Assembly: GCA_032595675.1 (NCBI GenBank)
Contig: JAVQMD010000001.1
Location: 2,078,640-2,142,639, forward strand
DNA: 64,000 bases
From: Candidatus Electrothrix rattekaaiensis
Lineage (GTDB): Bacteria; Desulfobacterota; Desulfobulbia; Desulfobulbales; Desulfobulbaceae
Direction: 5' to 3'
The position numbers were made by a program, and so were the translations under genes. Shown piece after piece: positions 34,427 to 42,370 of this stretch. Positions within the stretch are counted from its first letter, which is position 1; each line of letters opens with the position of its first letter. The notes below the pieces were generated by a model. That model was not told the DNA's origin, ran no database searches, and was given only the letters and a program-made list of their open reading frames with translations.

Positions 34427-37400
34427 TTACTTGCCGAATAGACCATCCAGGAGATCAGGCACAACCTTATCAACCTGCTCTCTAAGGATATTTTTAGTTG
34501 CCTGACCGGCTGCTTGTTTTAGCAGGTCCGATGATGCCTGCATCAAGGCATCGCGACTGTATACCGGTTTATCCCTGGTGCCCTTAATGGGGATCTTCAG
34601 GGTGGTTCCTTTAAGCAGTTCATAGCCTTTTTTCCCCAGCAACCTTCGAGTCACTGGAACCTCGACAACATAATCCAGACTGCCGTCCATTCCGGCTGAA
34701 CCACTGATAATCATTTCTGAATCAGCAATGGTCATCTTGATAGGTGTACAGCTGACCTGCCCCAGCACACCCTCGCAGGTCATGCTTTTATCCTTCATGC
34801 GCAAAGTCCTGTCCGCATAGCCTGCTACATCCAAAATACTGCTCAAAACACCCTTGGGCTCCAAAGCAACTCCGCTCAGATCAAGAAAGACTTTAAAATC
34901 GATTTTTTCCATTCCCTTCTCAGCAAGGGGCAGAGAAAAACGATCCAAACGAATATTGATGACGCCCACAGGATTAGCCAACGAACCAAAAATCGGGTGT
35001 ATTGCTTTCAGAACCCCCTCGGCCAAGGCCTCATCAAGATGCACATTTGTCAGCACCTGCTCTCCCTCAGCCACAGTCAGGAGAGGCGGAGTTTTCGTAT
35101 AATCAATGCGGGGGGAAAACTGCAACCAGCCTTCATTCAAGGTCCCTTTGAGCACGTTCGCCATCACCCCTTCCTTCATATCCGTGTCTAGGGTAAGCCT
35201 GCTGACATCAATGCCTGATTTAGAAAAGGAATCCGCGTAGACCGTTGTAGCGAAACGAAGATTAATCTTAGCGTTTTCTTTTTCTTCCGGTGAGAGCGGA
35301 TAATAAAGAGTAAATTTTTCTTTCTTTTTCCCAGTTGCTTCAATACCAAGAGGGTACATCCCGTTAATAACAGCGACCAAGGAGGCTAGGTCAGGCGTTG
35401 CCTGTCCATCCAAAGAAAAATGCGGTTTTTTCCCGCTCAGCTGAAATTCGCCATCAGCCTGAAGACTCAGCGGGGCAGATTCAATATCAAAGGTGGTAAA
35501 TTGAACATCACCGGCCATAAGATCACCATGCAGACGGCTCCTAAAGACCAATTTCTGGCGCTCTATAAGGAGCTCTTCCTTGGCCTTTTTTCCTCGAACT
35601 TTTTCCCCGATTTTACGGTAGGTGAACTGGTCGATATCAAGCTTGACCGTGCCGGAATTGCCCTTGTTCGTTGTACCGGCTATCTTTATGTCTTCTTTTT
35701 TCTCTGCCAAATCAAGAGAGAAAACAGCATCACCACCGAACTTCTGTTCAGGCTTCATCGCGCCCAGCTGCTGCAAGAAGATGGTCAGTTTGCCAAGATC
35801 CGACCTGCCGTTAACTTGCAGTGCCTTGATTGCCGGAGCCGGTTTCTGCTGCCAGTCATCAAGAAAGATTTTTTCAACTCTGATATCAGCAAAGCCAGAA
35901 TTAAGGGATAAATTGCGAAGAACAAGCCGATGATTCTTGGTATCAATCAGGTTATACCCCCCGCCCTGGGCAAAAAAAGCATCCTTACTGTCCGCCTTTT
36001 CAAGCGGTCGCACAGCCTCTTCCACATTAGGGGTAGGCTCAGGTTTTGTGGTAAAGAGGGCCAGATCGGCATCCTGAAGAATTTTCCCTTGGCGATAGAG
36101 GATAAAATCCTTGATTCGACTGTCCAAGGTGCTGACCACTAACTTGTCTTTCTCGGTATAACCGGAGGTCCGCAACTTCATCCCTCCGGCAATGCTGGTT
36201 TCCTGCTCCAAGGCGTTAAAACGGTGGAGCAGCTCTGTCACCCGAGCCAGAAGTACATCCGAATCCAGTTGATAATGAGCCATGATCTGCCCCTGATCCC
36301 GGTACACACCGGTCAGGCCACCCTTGATCTCGCCAGCCCAAGACGACAGATCAAAGGAGAAATCCGCTGCCTCGGCCTTTGTTTCAGGAAGATGTCCGGG
36401 CGCGACCAACTTGCCCTTAAAACGGAGCTGATGAACCGGTAGAACGTCCTTATTCTTGATAGAAAGCCGATAATCGGCAATATCAACCTTTGCTGTTACC
36501 GTATACCGTTCCTCGCTGTCTTTTGTTGTTTCTTTGGTCGTTTCCAAATCCAAATTTAAACGCCCGCCCGCATCCCAGTCAAAGCGGATGATCCGACCGA
36601 TCTCTTTCACGGCCTTATCAAGATCTGCCGAACCTTTCAGCGTAAAATGTTGCAGATTCCCCTGCCCTTCTATATCCAGGAAGTCGGCCTTAAGGGCAAG
36701 TTTCTCAACCTCGGGATCCTTACCCGCCATGCTGCCGTTTAAGCTCAGGCTCAACGGGCTCTTCCAGACAAAGGGCTGCTTGTTTTGTCGGCCTGCGAGA
36801 TCCTCAACAGTGGCGTCAGCATCAATATGCACCACCTTGTCCTGCTCTGTTACCTCAAAAACGAGTGAGGCTGTTCCGTTCTCCAGCCGGAGATTCTCCT
36901 GAACCTTGAACAGGCCGGGCAACTGGGTGAGCAGGACCGGCAGGTCAAACGTGCCTTTGCCTGCGGCTTGTAATCCCTGTTTGCCGTAGCTTGATTGAAG
37001 ATCCATACTGCCAAAATCGGAAAGCATCTTCAGTTCTGGCAACCGCCATTCCTTCTGTTCATCACGCTGGAGATGCAGTTCAAAGGCAAGCTGATCAAGC
37101 TGGGGATGATCCTCGGCCAAAAACCCGCCGGTCAGGTCTACTTCCTTCAGAGTGATGGGGCCGCGCAGTACCAAATTACCGCCCTCGGTATTCTTGACTG
37201 TCAGCTCAGAGGTCAGAATTGCCTGCCCTTGGGGAACACTGCCCTCAGCAGGGGCCAAGGCCAGAAAGGGCGCAACCTGTACATCCGTAAAAGTCGCCTG
37301 CATATCAGCGGTCATGAGATCAAGCAGAGCACCTTTGACTGAGGGCAGATGAGCTGAACCGACCGCCTTTATTTGTCCTTCTGCCTGCTCCGAACCGGTT

Positions 37401-38026
37401 GCCAGCGAAAGATTAAGATTGAGAGTGTCAGAGGCAAGAGTGAGGTCCAAGGCCCCTTGCCGTAACAATATTTGCGGTTCCTGCTCTCCCTGTTTTAGCT
37501 TGACAATAGCTCGGTTGAACAGCACCTTCCCGCTCATCTTATGCCAGAACCAAGTCTCGGGTTTGCCCGCTTTGTCCTCGGAGTTCGACGTTTTCTTGCC
37601 GCTGTCCTCGTTTTTTGCAGAAGCACTGGAATCGGTTTGCGAAGCAACGGTATCGCCTTGGGCATCAGACTGCGCCTGAACTTGAGGCTGCGTGATAACC
37701 ACCACAGGATCATCCACAGTGATGGTCCCTAGATTTTTGGGTGCCATAAACAAGGAGAACAAACCTTGCGTTCCGGCCAGACGGGCTGCATCAACCTGAT
37801 AGCCCTGATCATGATAGGAAACTTCGGTACATTTGAGGCCCTCATTCCAACCGATTTCGCAATCACCGAGGGTGAGCTCTGCTGAAGAGCTGCTGTTCAC
37901 CTTTTGAACAATACTGTTTTTGACCCAGTCTGAAGAAAGAAGAAAGGGGATTATTGCGACTGTGATGCCGAACAGCACAACAATAAAGAGCAGGGTTGCC
38001 CCCGCAAAAAGTTTTATATTTTTCAC
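34427..38026 (-). CDS. large AsmA-like / DUF748 envelope protein
   Basis: This 1199-residue protein has one N-terminal transmembrane anchor (LFAGATLLFIVVLFGITVAI) followed by AsmA N-terminal-like sequence (VKNSIVQKVNSSSSAELTLG, ADVQVAPFLAL). Long stretches of beta-rich repeats make up the body, and the C-terminus ends in DUF748/AsmA_2-type motifs (VTRRLLGKKGYELLKGTTLKIPIKG). A Ser/Asp/Lys-rich disordered insert lies around residues 125-155. AsmA-like proteins form bridge-like periplasmic conduits for lipid transport between inner and outer membranes. It precedes fluC and the lipid genes on the same strand. Confidence 0.85.
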   Translation of the reverse strand: MKNIKLFAGATLLFIVVLFGITVAIIPFLLSSDWVKNSIVQKVNSSSSAELTLGDCEIGWNEGLKCTEVSYHDQGYQVDAARLAGTQGLFSLFMAPKNLGTITVDDPVVVITQPQVQAQSDAQGDTVASQTDSSASAKNEDSGKKTSNSEDKAGKPETWFWHKMSGKVLFNRAIVKLKQGEQEPQILLRQGALDLTLASDTLNLNLSLATGSEQAEGQIKAVGSAHLPSVKGALLDLMTADMQATFTDVQVAPFLALAPAEGSVPQGQAILTSELTVKNTEGGNLVLRGPITLKEVDLTGGFLAEDHPQLDQLAFELHLQRDEQKEWRLPELKMLSDFGSMDLQSSYGKQGLQAAGKGTFDLPVLLTQLPGLFKVQENLRLENGTASLVFEVTEQDKVVHIDADATVEDLAGRQNKQPFVWKSPLSLSLNGSMAGKDPEVEKLALKADFLDIEGQGNLQHFTLKGSADLDKAVKEIGRIIRFDWDAGGRLNLDLETTKETTKDSEERYTVTAKVDIADYRLSIKNKDVLPVHQLRFKGKLVAPGHLPETKAEAADFSFDLSSWAGEIKGGLTGVYRDQGQIMAHYQLDSDVLLARVTELLHRFNALEQETSIAGGMKLRTSGYTEKDKLVVSTLDSRIKDFILYRQGKILQDADLALFTTKPEPTPNVEEAVRPLEKADSKDAFFAQGGGYNLIDTKNHRLVLRNLSLNSGFADIRVEKIFLDDWQQKPAPAIKALQVNGRSDLGKLTIFLQQLGAMKPEQKFGGDAVFSLDLAEKKEDIKIAGTTNKGNSGTVKLDIDQFTYRKIGEKVRGKKAKEELLIERQKLVFRSRLHGDLMAGDVQFTTFDIESAPLSLQADGEFQLSGKKPHFSLDGQATPDLASLVAVINGMYPLGIEATGKKKEKFTLYYPLSPEEKENAKINLRFATTVYADSFSKSGIDVSRLTLDTDMKEGVMANVLKGTLNEGWLQFSPRIDYTKTPPLLTVAEGEQVLTNVHLDEALAEGVLKAIHPIFGSLANPVGVINIRLDRFSLPLAEKGMEKIDFKVFLDLSGVALEPKGVLSSILDVAGYADRTLRMKDKSMTCEGVLGQVSCTPIKMTIADSEMIISGSAGMDGSLDYVVEVPVTRRLLGKKGYELLKGTTLKIPIKGTRDKPVYSRDALMQASSDLLKQAAGQATKNILREQVDKVVPDLLDGLFGK

Positions 38027-38338
38027 CTGATGAACTCCAAGTTACTCTTTTTTTATCTGAAGAATATCGCCAGAATTGAAACGGACTTTACCACTTTGAT
38101 ATCAAAAAGTAAACACTGCCTCAACGAGCTGTGCCCGCAAAATTCTCACCCATGAGACAGAGCAGCTCATTTCAGGTAATTTCAAGTACACGGTGGAAAC
38201 GGATAATTGTGCAGCCAATAAAAAAGGTGGGCGAACTTAGAAGAGGTGCGGACGTTGTCCGGTCGGGGAGAACTATCTGCTGGAATATTAGTACATTGCC
38301 GGGTTTCCCGAAAATAGAAACCCGACTCCGGTCTTTTT
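38027..38338. other. intergenic region upstream of AsmA-like gene
   Basis: No gene is supported. It should carry the AsmA-like promoter. A hairpin CGGGTTTC/GAAACCCG at about 38300-38325 is followed by a T run only on the plus strand, where no gene ends, so I do not call it a terminator for the minus-strand gene. Confidence 0.5.
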
Positions 38339-38455
38339 TTACTTTTCTACTTTTTTCGGCGCATTAGACTTCGTTTTCCTGACCTTCTGATCATGCTTGT
38401 CAGTTGCCTGCTTTTTACTTTTTTCCTTATCTTTTCTGCCGCCCTTATCGCCCAT
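38339..38455 (-). CDS. small Lys-rich basic protein
   Basis: This 38-residue peptide begins MGDKGGRKDKEKSKKQA and ends KSNAPKKVEK. An ideal ribosome site (AAAGGAG, 6-nt spacing) precedes the ATG at 38455. It is almost entirely Lys, Asp, Glu, Gln and Asn, so it is disordered and positively charged. Comparable short Lys-rich proteins of unknown function occur in many bacteria. A role in nucleic acid binding is only a guess. Confidence 0.65.
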   Translation of the reverse strand: MGDKGGRKDKEKSKKQATDKHDQKVRKTKSNAPKKVEK

Positions 38456-38693
38456 TGTCAACTCCTTTGTAGTGACAATTTTTATCAGACAAGATTACCT
38501 GACAATCTAAAAGATAACATAATAATTTATTTTTCTGTAATTTTTCTTCAATACCATCATGTTCATCCTTTTTCCAGCCCGGACGAAAAGCCTTCATGGA
38601 ATTGAAAAGGGACTCATCGTTTGGGATCAAGGGGCGAGGGAATTCCACGCCCAAGAGTTGGGCGATTTGTTCGGGGAGGTTGTTTAGCGACAT
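38445..38693 (-). CDS. small ORF family copy 1 (EQIAQLLGVEFP motif)
   Basis: The 82-residue frame starts MSLNNLPEQIAQLLGVEFPRP and then diverges. It shares the EQIAQLLGVEFP start with two other small ORFs at 39712-39851 and 41368-41484. No ribosome site is obvious. Its end overlaps the start of the Lys-rich small gene. It may be a decayed gene or a short conserved peptide that precedes toxin-antitoxin modules. No function is known. Confidence 0.45.
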   Translation of the reverse strand: MSLNNLPEQIAQLLGVEFPRPLIPNDESLFNSMKAFRPGWKKDEHDGIEEKLQKNKLLCYLLDCQVILSDKNCHYKGVDNGR

Positions 38694-38708
38694 GGCGGGA
38701 AAAATAAG

Positions 38709-38924
38709 TTACGGCGATGTCCAATTCTCAATCGCAAGATTCTCAACGCGAGCAAACTCACGTACATTATTGGTGACCAAAATCAGATTTGAGGCAAGAA
38801 CGTGGGCTGCTATCCATAAATCATTATTGCCGATAATCAGCCCTTTCTTCTCCAATACAGCCCGAATTTTACCGTAACAAACCCCGGCATCAACAGGAAG
38901 TTCCAGAATTTGGATTGCCGCTGT
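38709..38924 (-). pseudogene. C-terminal remnant of a VapC PIN toxin
   Basis: The frame reads VDAGVCYGKIRAVLEKKGLI, then IGNNDLWIAAHVLASNLILV and TNNVREFARVENLAIENW, which is the C-terminal half of a VapC PIN domain with its conserved NDxWIAA and TNNxREF motifs. No N-terminal half with the first Asp residues is present. The frame opens after a TAG stop. It follows the VapB gene directly, so the toxin was truncated by deletion joining the end of vapB to the middle of vapC. Confidence 0.8.
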
Positions 38925-39153
38925 CTAAAGATTCTCTTTCCTGCGGCGGCATGTCAACACGGCCTTCTGCCATGAAATCATCAGGGAACGTTGTTAAAAT
39001 ATCGAAAATCTCCGCAGCACTTGCTTTTCGTTTCCGCAGGACAATTTCATCTCCACGCTGAAAAATTTCCACCTCATCACCAATGAGGCAAAATTCTTTC
39101 GGCAGACGGACAGCTTGGCTGTCACCGGATTGAAATACTTCTGCGATAGGCAT
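38890..39153 (-). CDS. VapB-type antitoxin (AbrB-like fold)
   Basis: The 87-residue protein shows the AbrB/MazE-like swapped-hairpin region QSGDSQAVRLPKEFCLIGDE followed by GDEIVLRKRK, and the PPQERE C-terminal motif typical of VapB antitoxins paired with PIN toxins. The tail DSGNPNSGTSC runs past the normal end into fused VapC remnant sequence, so the C-terminus is abnormal. The adjacent toxin gene is a remnant, so this is an orphan antitoxin. Its DNA-binding part may still autoregulate. Confidence 0.75.
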   Translation of the reverse strand: MPIAEVFQSGDSQAVRLPKEFCLIGDEVEIFQRGDEIVLRKRKASAAEIFDILTTFPDDFMAEGRVDMPPQERESLDSGNPNSGTSC

Positions 39154-39276
39154 AGTGCAATTCTCTCAAGAAAATATTCAGAACAACTTTTTTCAAATGC
39201 GTATGACTGATTTTATCAGAACGGCGAAGATTTTGCAAAATGCAATCCATCACTCTCCGCCTTCCTCATGCGAAAG

Positions 39277-39402
39277 TCAAATCATTTTGATGCCTGTTTG
39301 TACTATTTCCTTCACAAAGGGGTCATCAAAGGTAAAGTCTTCGGGACGATACGGCAGGACTTCCAGGTCACAGCTTATACAGATAAGGTGATGTCCCTGA
39401 TT
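39277..39402 (-). pseudogene. possible remnant of an MNT-type nucleotidyltransferase
   Basis: The short frame ends CDLEVLPYRPEDFTFDDPFV then KEIVQTGIKMI, which resembles the C-terminal part of minimal nucleotidyltransferase antitoxins (DL.VLP..pedf..npFv.ei...Gi.i). The upstream SD...D catalytic half is missing and the frame is interrupted by a TAA at 39403-39405. It lies between the orphan vapB and an RHH antitoxin in a degraded region. Confidence 0.4.
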
Positions 39403-39420
39403 TTATCCTTATCATCCATT

Positions 39421-39696
39421 CTATTGCCGACAAACAGGTTGGAAATCAGAGCAGTCCGACTCGTCTGTTCTGTTCAGCTCTTTGATTCTATCTTCAAAGT
39501 CCTCTTTTTCAGCTTTTGTCCACTTGCCGAACAGATCGGCAAACATCTCGTGCCGTGCAGTCTTGCGATCAGAGAGCAGTGTTTTTTGCAGGATAAATTT
39601 CACAACATGGTTTCGGCTCAGGCCGGACTGTTGCGATCTTTCAACCAGCTTTTTTTCAAGTTCGCTGTCTATACCGTGAATGGTGATTGATTTCAT
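39421..39696 (-). CDS. ribbon-helix-helix antitoxin
   Basis: The 91-residue protein starts MKSITIHGIDSELEKKLVERSQQSGLSRNHVVKFIL, in which the short strand plus two helices form a ribbon-helix-helix DNA-binding domain. The middle part FADLFGKWTKAEKEDFEDRI is typical of antitoxins paired with PIN toxins. The C-terminus ends DESDCSDFQPVCRQ rather than the usual DESDW, and only decayed sequence follows, so the toxin gene appears lost. Confidence 0.65.
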   Translation of the reverse strand: MKSITIHGIDSELEKKLVERSQQSGLSRNHVVKFILQKTLLSDRKTARHEMFADLFGKWTKAEKEDFEDRIKELNRTDESDCSDFQPVCRQ

Positions 39697-39711
39697 AAAA
39701 ACCTTCTCTAT

Positions 39712-39851
39712 TCATTTTTGGCAGAAGCGGGCGGCATTATCGGCAACGACCTCATAGCCGGGCAGAGATTTTATTGCAGAGGGATCAAGGGGTGTGGGAA
39801 TTCCACGCCCAGGAGTTGGGCGATTTGTTCGATGATGTTGTTTTGCGGCAT
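39712..39851 (-). pseudogene. small ORF family copy 2, frameshifted
   Basis: From ATG 39851 it reads MPQNNIIEQIAQLLGVEFPH, with the shared EQIAQLLGVEFP motif. A one-base loss then moves the reading frame to a TAA after 26 residues. In the other frame the expected continuation LDPSAIKSLPGYEVVADNAA and RFCQK, ending at 39712, is still readable. It sits just after the VapC gene at 39891. Confidence 0.55.
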
Positions 39852-39890
39852 GGCTATTTTCGGGGTAGAAATCTGATACTCATCTCAAAT

Positions 39891-40259
39891 TTACACATCA
39901 GTCAATGGATTCATCAAGTTGATATTATCAATCCAGCGAAAATCAGCAATGTTGGCCGTCACCAAAGTTAAACCATTCAGGAGCGCAGTTGCCGCAATGA
40001 TTGAATCTCCCAAAGACATCTTGCGCTGCTGTCGTAACGCTACCGCCTGCTCCAGCACTGCCTGAGAAACAGAAATAATTCGCGCTGTCTCAAAAAATTC
40101 AATAAAGTCTTCTCTATCCGATACCGTCAATTGATGATACCCCAGCACCTCCACATAACTGACAGCCGATACCGAAGGATTATGTTCCGCTATCAGTTGA
40201 CGCAATGCATCAGATTCAGGTTTGATGGAATAGATGATCGCATTGCTGTCTAGAAGCAT
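39891..40259 (-). CDS. VapC-type PIN-domain toxin
   Basis: The 122-residue PIN protein has conserved acidic residues in the expected places: N-terminal LLDSNAIIYSIKPES, central VSYVEVLGYHQL, and SLGDSIIAATALLNGLTLVTANIADFR in the second half (the usual D/N.T.D..f motif). PIN toxins are sequence-specific RNases that cleave tRNA or rRNA. It starts 3 nt after the antitoxin gene at 40263, so the two form a working vapBC-type module. A small ORF precedes the module. Confidence 0.85.
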   Translation of the reverse strand: MLLDSNAIIYSIKPESDALRQLIAEHNPSVSAVSYVEVLGYHQLTVSDREDFIEFFETARIISVSQAVLEQAVALRQQRKMSLGDSIIAATALLNGLTLVTANIADFRWIDNINLMNPLTDV

Positions 40260-40262
40260 AAC

Positions 40263-40553
40263 TTACTCCCTGCCCGGCAATGGCCGGTCTTTTCGAATTT
40301 CCCGCTGCCAAGCTGCCGGATCATCAATATGCGACAAAGCTCGTCTGTCTGCCATCCGTTGAAGAACAGCCGCCATGCGCTTCCCCTGACTGCTTTTTGC
40401 TTTGCTCTGATTTTGCAAAAAAAGCCCCTGCTCCCACGCAAGCTGAGTGAGCAACGACTGCATCAGCTGGAATTTATCCGCCTGCGGTAATGATTCAACA
40501 AGCGGGAGAATCTTTGCCAGTGATGTTGTATGGTGTTGCTTGCTTTTTTTCAT
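40263..40553 (-). CDS. antitoxin of the adjacent PIN toxin
   Basis: This 96-residue helical, basic protein (MKKSKQHHTTSLAKILPLVE, SLPQADKFQLMQSLL) has a toxin-binding tail DDPAAWQREIRKDRPLPGRE. It precedes the PIN toxin by 3 nt in the usual antitoxin-toxin order. I do not recognise a DNA-binding fold with certainty; its position and length make the antitoxin assignment likely. The TAA of the upstream small ORF abuts its ATG (TAAATG), indicating translational coupling. Confidence 0.7.
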   Translation of the reverse strand: MKKSKQHHTTSLAKILPLVESLPQADKFQLMQSLLTQLAWEQGLFLQNQSKAKSSQGKRMAAVLQRMADRRALSHIDDPAAWQREIRKDRPLPGRE

Positions 40554-40661
40554 TTATTTCATTCTCTTTTGTCCAAATCCGGCGGCATCGTCGGTAACGG
40601 TCTGATAGCCGGGCAGGGCCTTTTGCAGGGATTTTATGGCGGAGAGTTCAAGGGGCGACAT
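40554..40661 (-). CDS. small ORF family copy 4, N-terminally short
   Basis: This is a 35-residue frame from ATG 40661: MSPLELSAIKSLQKALPGYQ, then TVTDDAAGFGQKRMK. It matches the C-terminal half of the family (PLDPSAIK, LPGYE.VAD.AA.F.QK) but lacks the EQIAQLLGVEFP start. Its stop is immediately followed by the ATG of the antitoxin (TAAATG), suggesting coupling. The function is unknown. Confidence 0.45.
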   Translation of the reverse strand: MSPLELSAIKSLQKALPGYQTVTDDAAGFGQKRMK

Positions 40662-40836
40662 GAATTGCCTTTGCGTCAGTCGGTATTCCATATCTGAGTT
40701 TCAAACCATAACGATCTGCAATTTCTTGAATATTTCTATGCGTTATCTCTACATATCTTTTGAGATCATGCTGTGCTTCCTGATCCTGTTTTTTCTGCGT
40801 TTCATACTTAACTTTTAATAATTCATTCGTAATCAT
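40648..40836 (-). CDS. small protein downstream of disrupted PIN toxin
   Basis: ATG 40836 begins MITNELLKVKYETQKKQDQE and the frame ends GIPTDAKAIHVAP; 62 residues, helical and charged. It overlaps the end of the PIN pseudogene by 14 nt, an arrangement seen in toxin-first modules, so it may be an antitoxin or a conserved partner. It also overlaps the next small ORF slightly. No domain is recognised. Confidence 0.5.
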   Translation of the reverse strand: MITNELLKVKYETQKKQDQEAQHDLKRYVEITHRNIQEIADRYGLKLRYGIPTDAKAIHVAP

Positions 40837-41305
40837 AATTTGTCTCCGAAAACAGTTCAAGAGGGGGTGTAATTTCCGGTGTCGGCAGATTGAGACGGGC
40901 ATTGATGATTCTTATATGCTGCCGCTTATTGGCATTGGCGAGATGGTTGCAGTTCCACGTCAGCAGGAAGTCAATCTTGTAATATGAAGCATAGGCCAGA
41001 TGGAGTGCGTCTCCTTTTAATACCTGCGGCATCAGATAGTTGTCTTAATAGACCTGCACTATCTGTTCGATTTCATTGTTTGGAGGAAGAAGGGCACTCT
41101 CTACTGCGCATCTCAGGATTTCCTTTTTTCTTGGATAATCGCCTTCAGACAGCTCGTTGAAGGTTTCTTCTGAAATCCACAGGTCAAAGTTGCTTCGTTC
41201 TTCATTCCACCATTTTCCGGTTACATCAATATACATTCTGATGCTTTCCCGATCATCGAATAAATAGCTGGGGATAGTGGTATCCAAATAGACAGACTTT
41301 TTCAT
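40823..41305 (-). pseudogene. PIN-domain toxin with in-frame nonsense codon
   Basis: The frame starts MKKSVYLDTTIPSYLFDDRE (PIN first-Asp strand) and reads LWISEETFNELSEGDYPRKK up to NEIEQIVQVY. A TAA at 41045-41047 then interrupts it, and the same frame continues DNYLMPQVLKGDALHLAYAS with the C-terminal motif DALHLAYASYYKIDFLLTWN. The parts join without any shift, so one substitution created the stop. The two halves together make a normal VapC of about 160 residues. The toxin is probably dead. Confidence 0.85.
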
Positions 41306-41367
41306 CTTGATCTGCTCAAATCTTATTTAAGTTTAGCAGGGCTGGCAAAATTCTGCAAAGCGCATCC

Positions 41368-41484
41368 TCAATCGGCAACGGCCTCATAGCCGGGCAGGAA
41401 TTTTATTGCAGAGGGATCAAGGGGCGGCGGGAATTCCACGCCCAGGAGTTGGGCGATTTGCTCGGTAGCGTTGTTATCCGGCAT
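41368..41484 (-). CDS. small ORF family copy 3, best-preserved
   Basis: This is a 38-residue frame (MPDNNATEQIAQLLGVEFPP, then DPSAIKFLPGYEAVAD). It is the most complete version of the family seen here and ends at a TGA. It lies just before the disrupted PIN toxin gene. Its ribosome site is weak. Function and expression are unknown; the same sequence is repeated before other toxin-antitoxin modules. Confidence 0.5.
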   Translation of the reverse strand: MPDNNATEQIAQLLGVEFPPPLDPSAIKFLPGYEAVAD

Positions 41485-41581
41485 GGCGGTTCTCGCTGTT
41501 TAGATTTGTGGAAACTATACTGAATCAGTTTGAAACAGGCATTTTACTGAAAGAAGAACAAAAGAAATAATTCTCATAACA

Positions 41582-42370
41582 TTAACCTTTATCTTCATGA
41601 TATTTTTGCAATCGTATGCTATCATCAATAATAGCATCTGTTAGTCTTTCACATGTTACTGTTGATATATCTTTAAGATCTTGCACTAAATCTCCTAGTT
41701 TATTGAAAACAGTCTCTCCTTCCCTAAAGCTATATTTAACGTTCTCTTTGAGAAATTTTTTTATCTGTTCTATATGGATGCGATTCACAACTCCATTATT
41801 ATGGATAACGAGATTTCTTACGAGTGAAAGTTCACACAAAATATTTTTTTCATTGTCAGAGATACAGTCGTCTATAGTTTTAATTGAAAATCCTTTTTTA
41901 AATTCGCTGAGAATTGTTATTATGTTATTTGACTGAATAAGATTTTTGACCTTTAGCTCGATAATATTCTTTTTGCAAAGCAAAACATTTTCATCTATAA
42001 AAAGATCGTAGATATTGACACTTACTTTGTCTCCTAAAAATTTCGGGAAACAATCGTATATGGAATAAAAGCAGTCAAATAAAAACTTTTCAAAAGCACT
42101 ATATGTATCTATTAAATTTTTTTCTTCAACAATATTTTCATATGTTCTTCCACTTTCAGATAATTTTCTATAAAAATCTTCGTACTCTAAAGAAAGTTCC
42201 CTAATTTCTTTAGAGTTGCAATATCCAATTATCTTTACCTCTTCATGCAATTTTTTCAACAGTTTGTTTTGAACTTGAAAAAAACGCTGTTGTTCCAATC
42301 TTTGCTTGAAATCATTTGCTGCTCTTCTGATTTCATTTTCAAATTTTGAAATAATATATTTATTAGTCAT
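41582..42370 (-). CDS. HEPN-like protein with RNxxxH motif
   Basis: This 262-residue helical protein carries RNLVIH at residues 185-190, the RNxxxH catalytic motif of HEPN ribonucleases, inside SLVRNLVIHNNGVVN. The N-terminal half is coiled and charged. A segment AFEKFLFDCFYSIYDCFPKF resembles the RiboL-PSP or MAE-type HEPN families. ATG 42370 overlaps the ParA-like stop as ATGACTAA, so the genes are coupled. HEPN RNases often act as toxins or abortive-infection effectors. With the ParA-like gene it forms a possible defence pair. The region is strongly AT-rich compared with its flanks. Confidence 0.6.
   Translation of the reverse strand: MTNKYIISKFENEIRRAANDFKQRLEQQRFFQVQNKLLKKLHEEVKIIGYCNSKEIRELSLEYEDFYRKLSESGRTYENIVEEKNLIDTYSAFEKFLFDCFYSIYDCFPKFLGDKVSVNIYDLFIDENVLLCKKNIIELKVKNLIQSNNIITILSEFKKGFSIKTIDDCISDNEKNILCELSLVRNLVIHNNGVVNRIHIEQIKKFLKENVKYSFREGETVFNKLGDLVQDLKDISTVTCERLTDAIIDDSIRLQKYHEDKG

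Noticed and set aside
35420-36442. Plus-strand frames opposite the AsmA-like gene, some over 150 residues
   Set aside because: They are shadows of a long minus-strand gene with membrane anchor and AsmA motifs; none has domain support.
38300-38325. Hairpin CGGGTTTC/GAAACCCG upstream of the AsmA-like gene
   Set aside because: A T run follows only on the plus strand, where no gene terminates, so a terminator role is unsupported.
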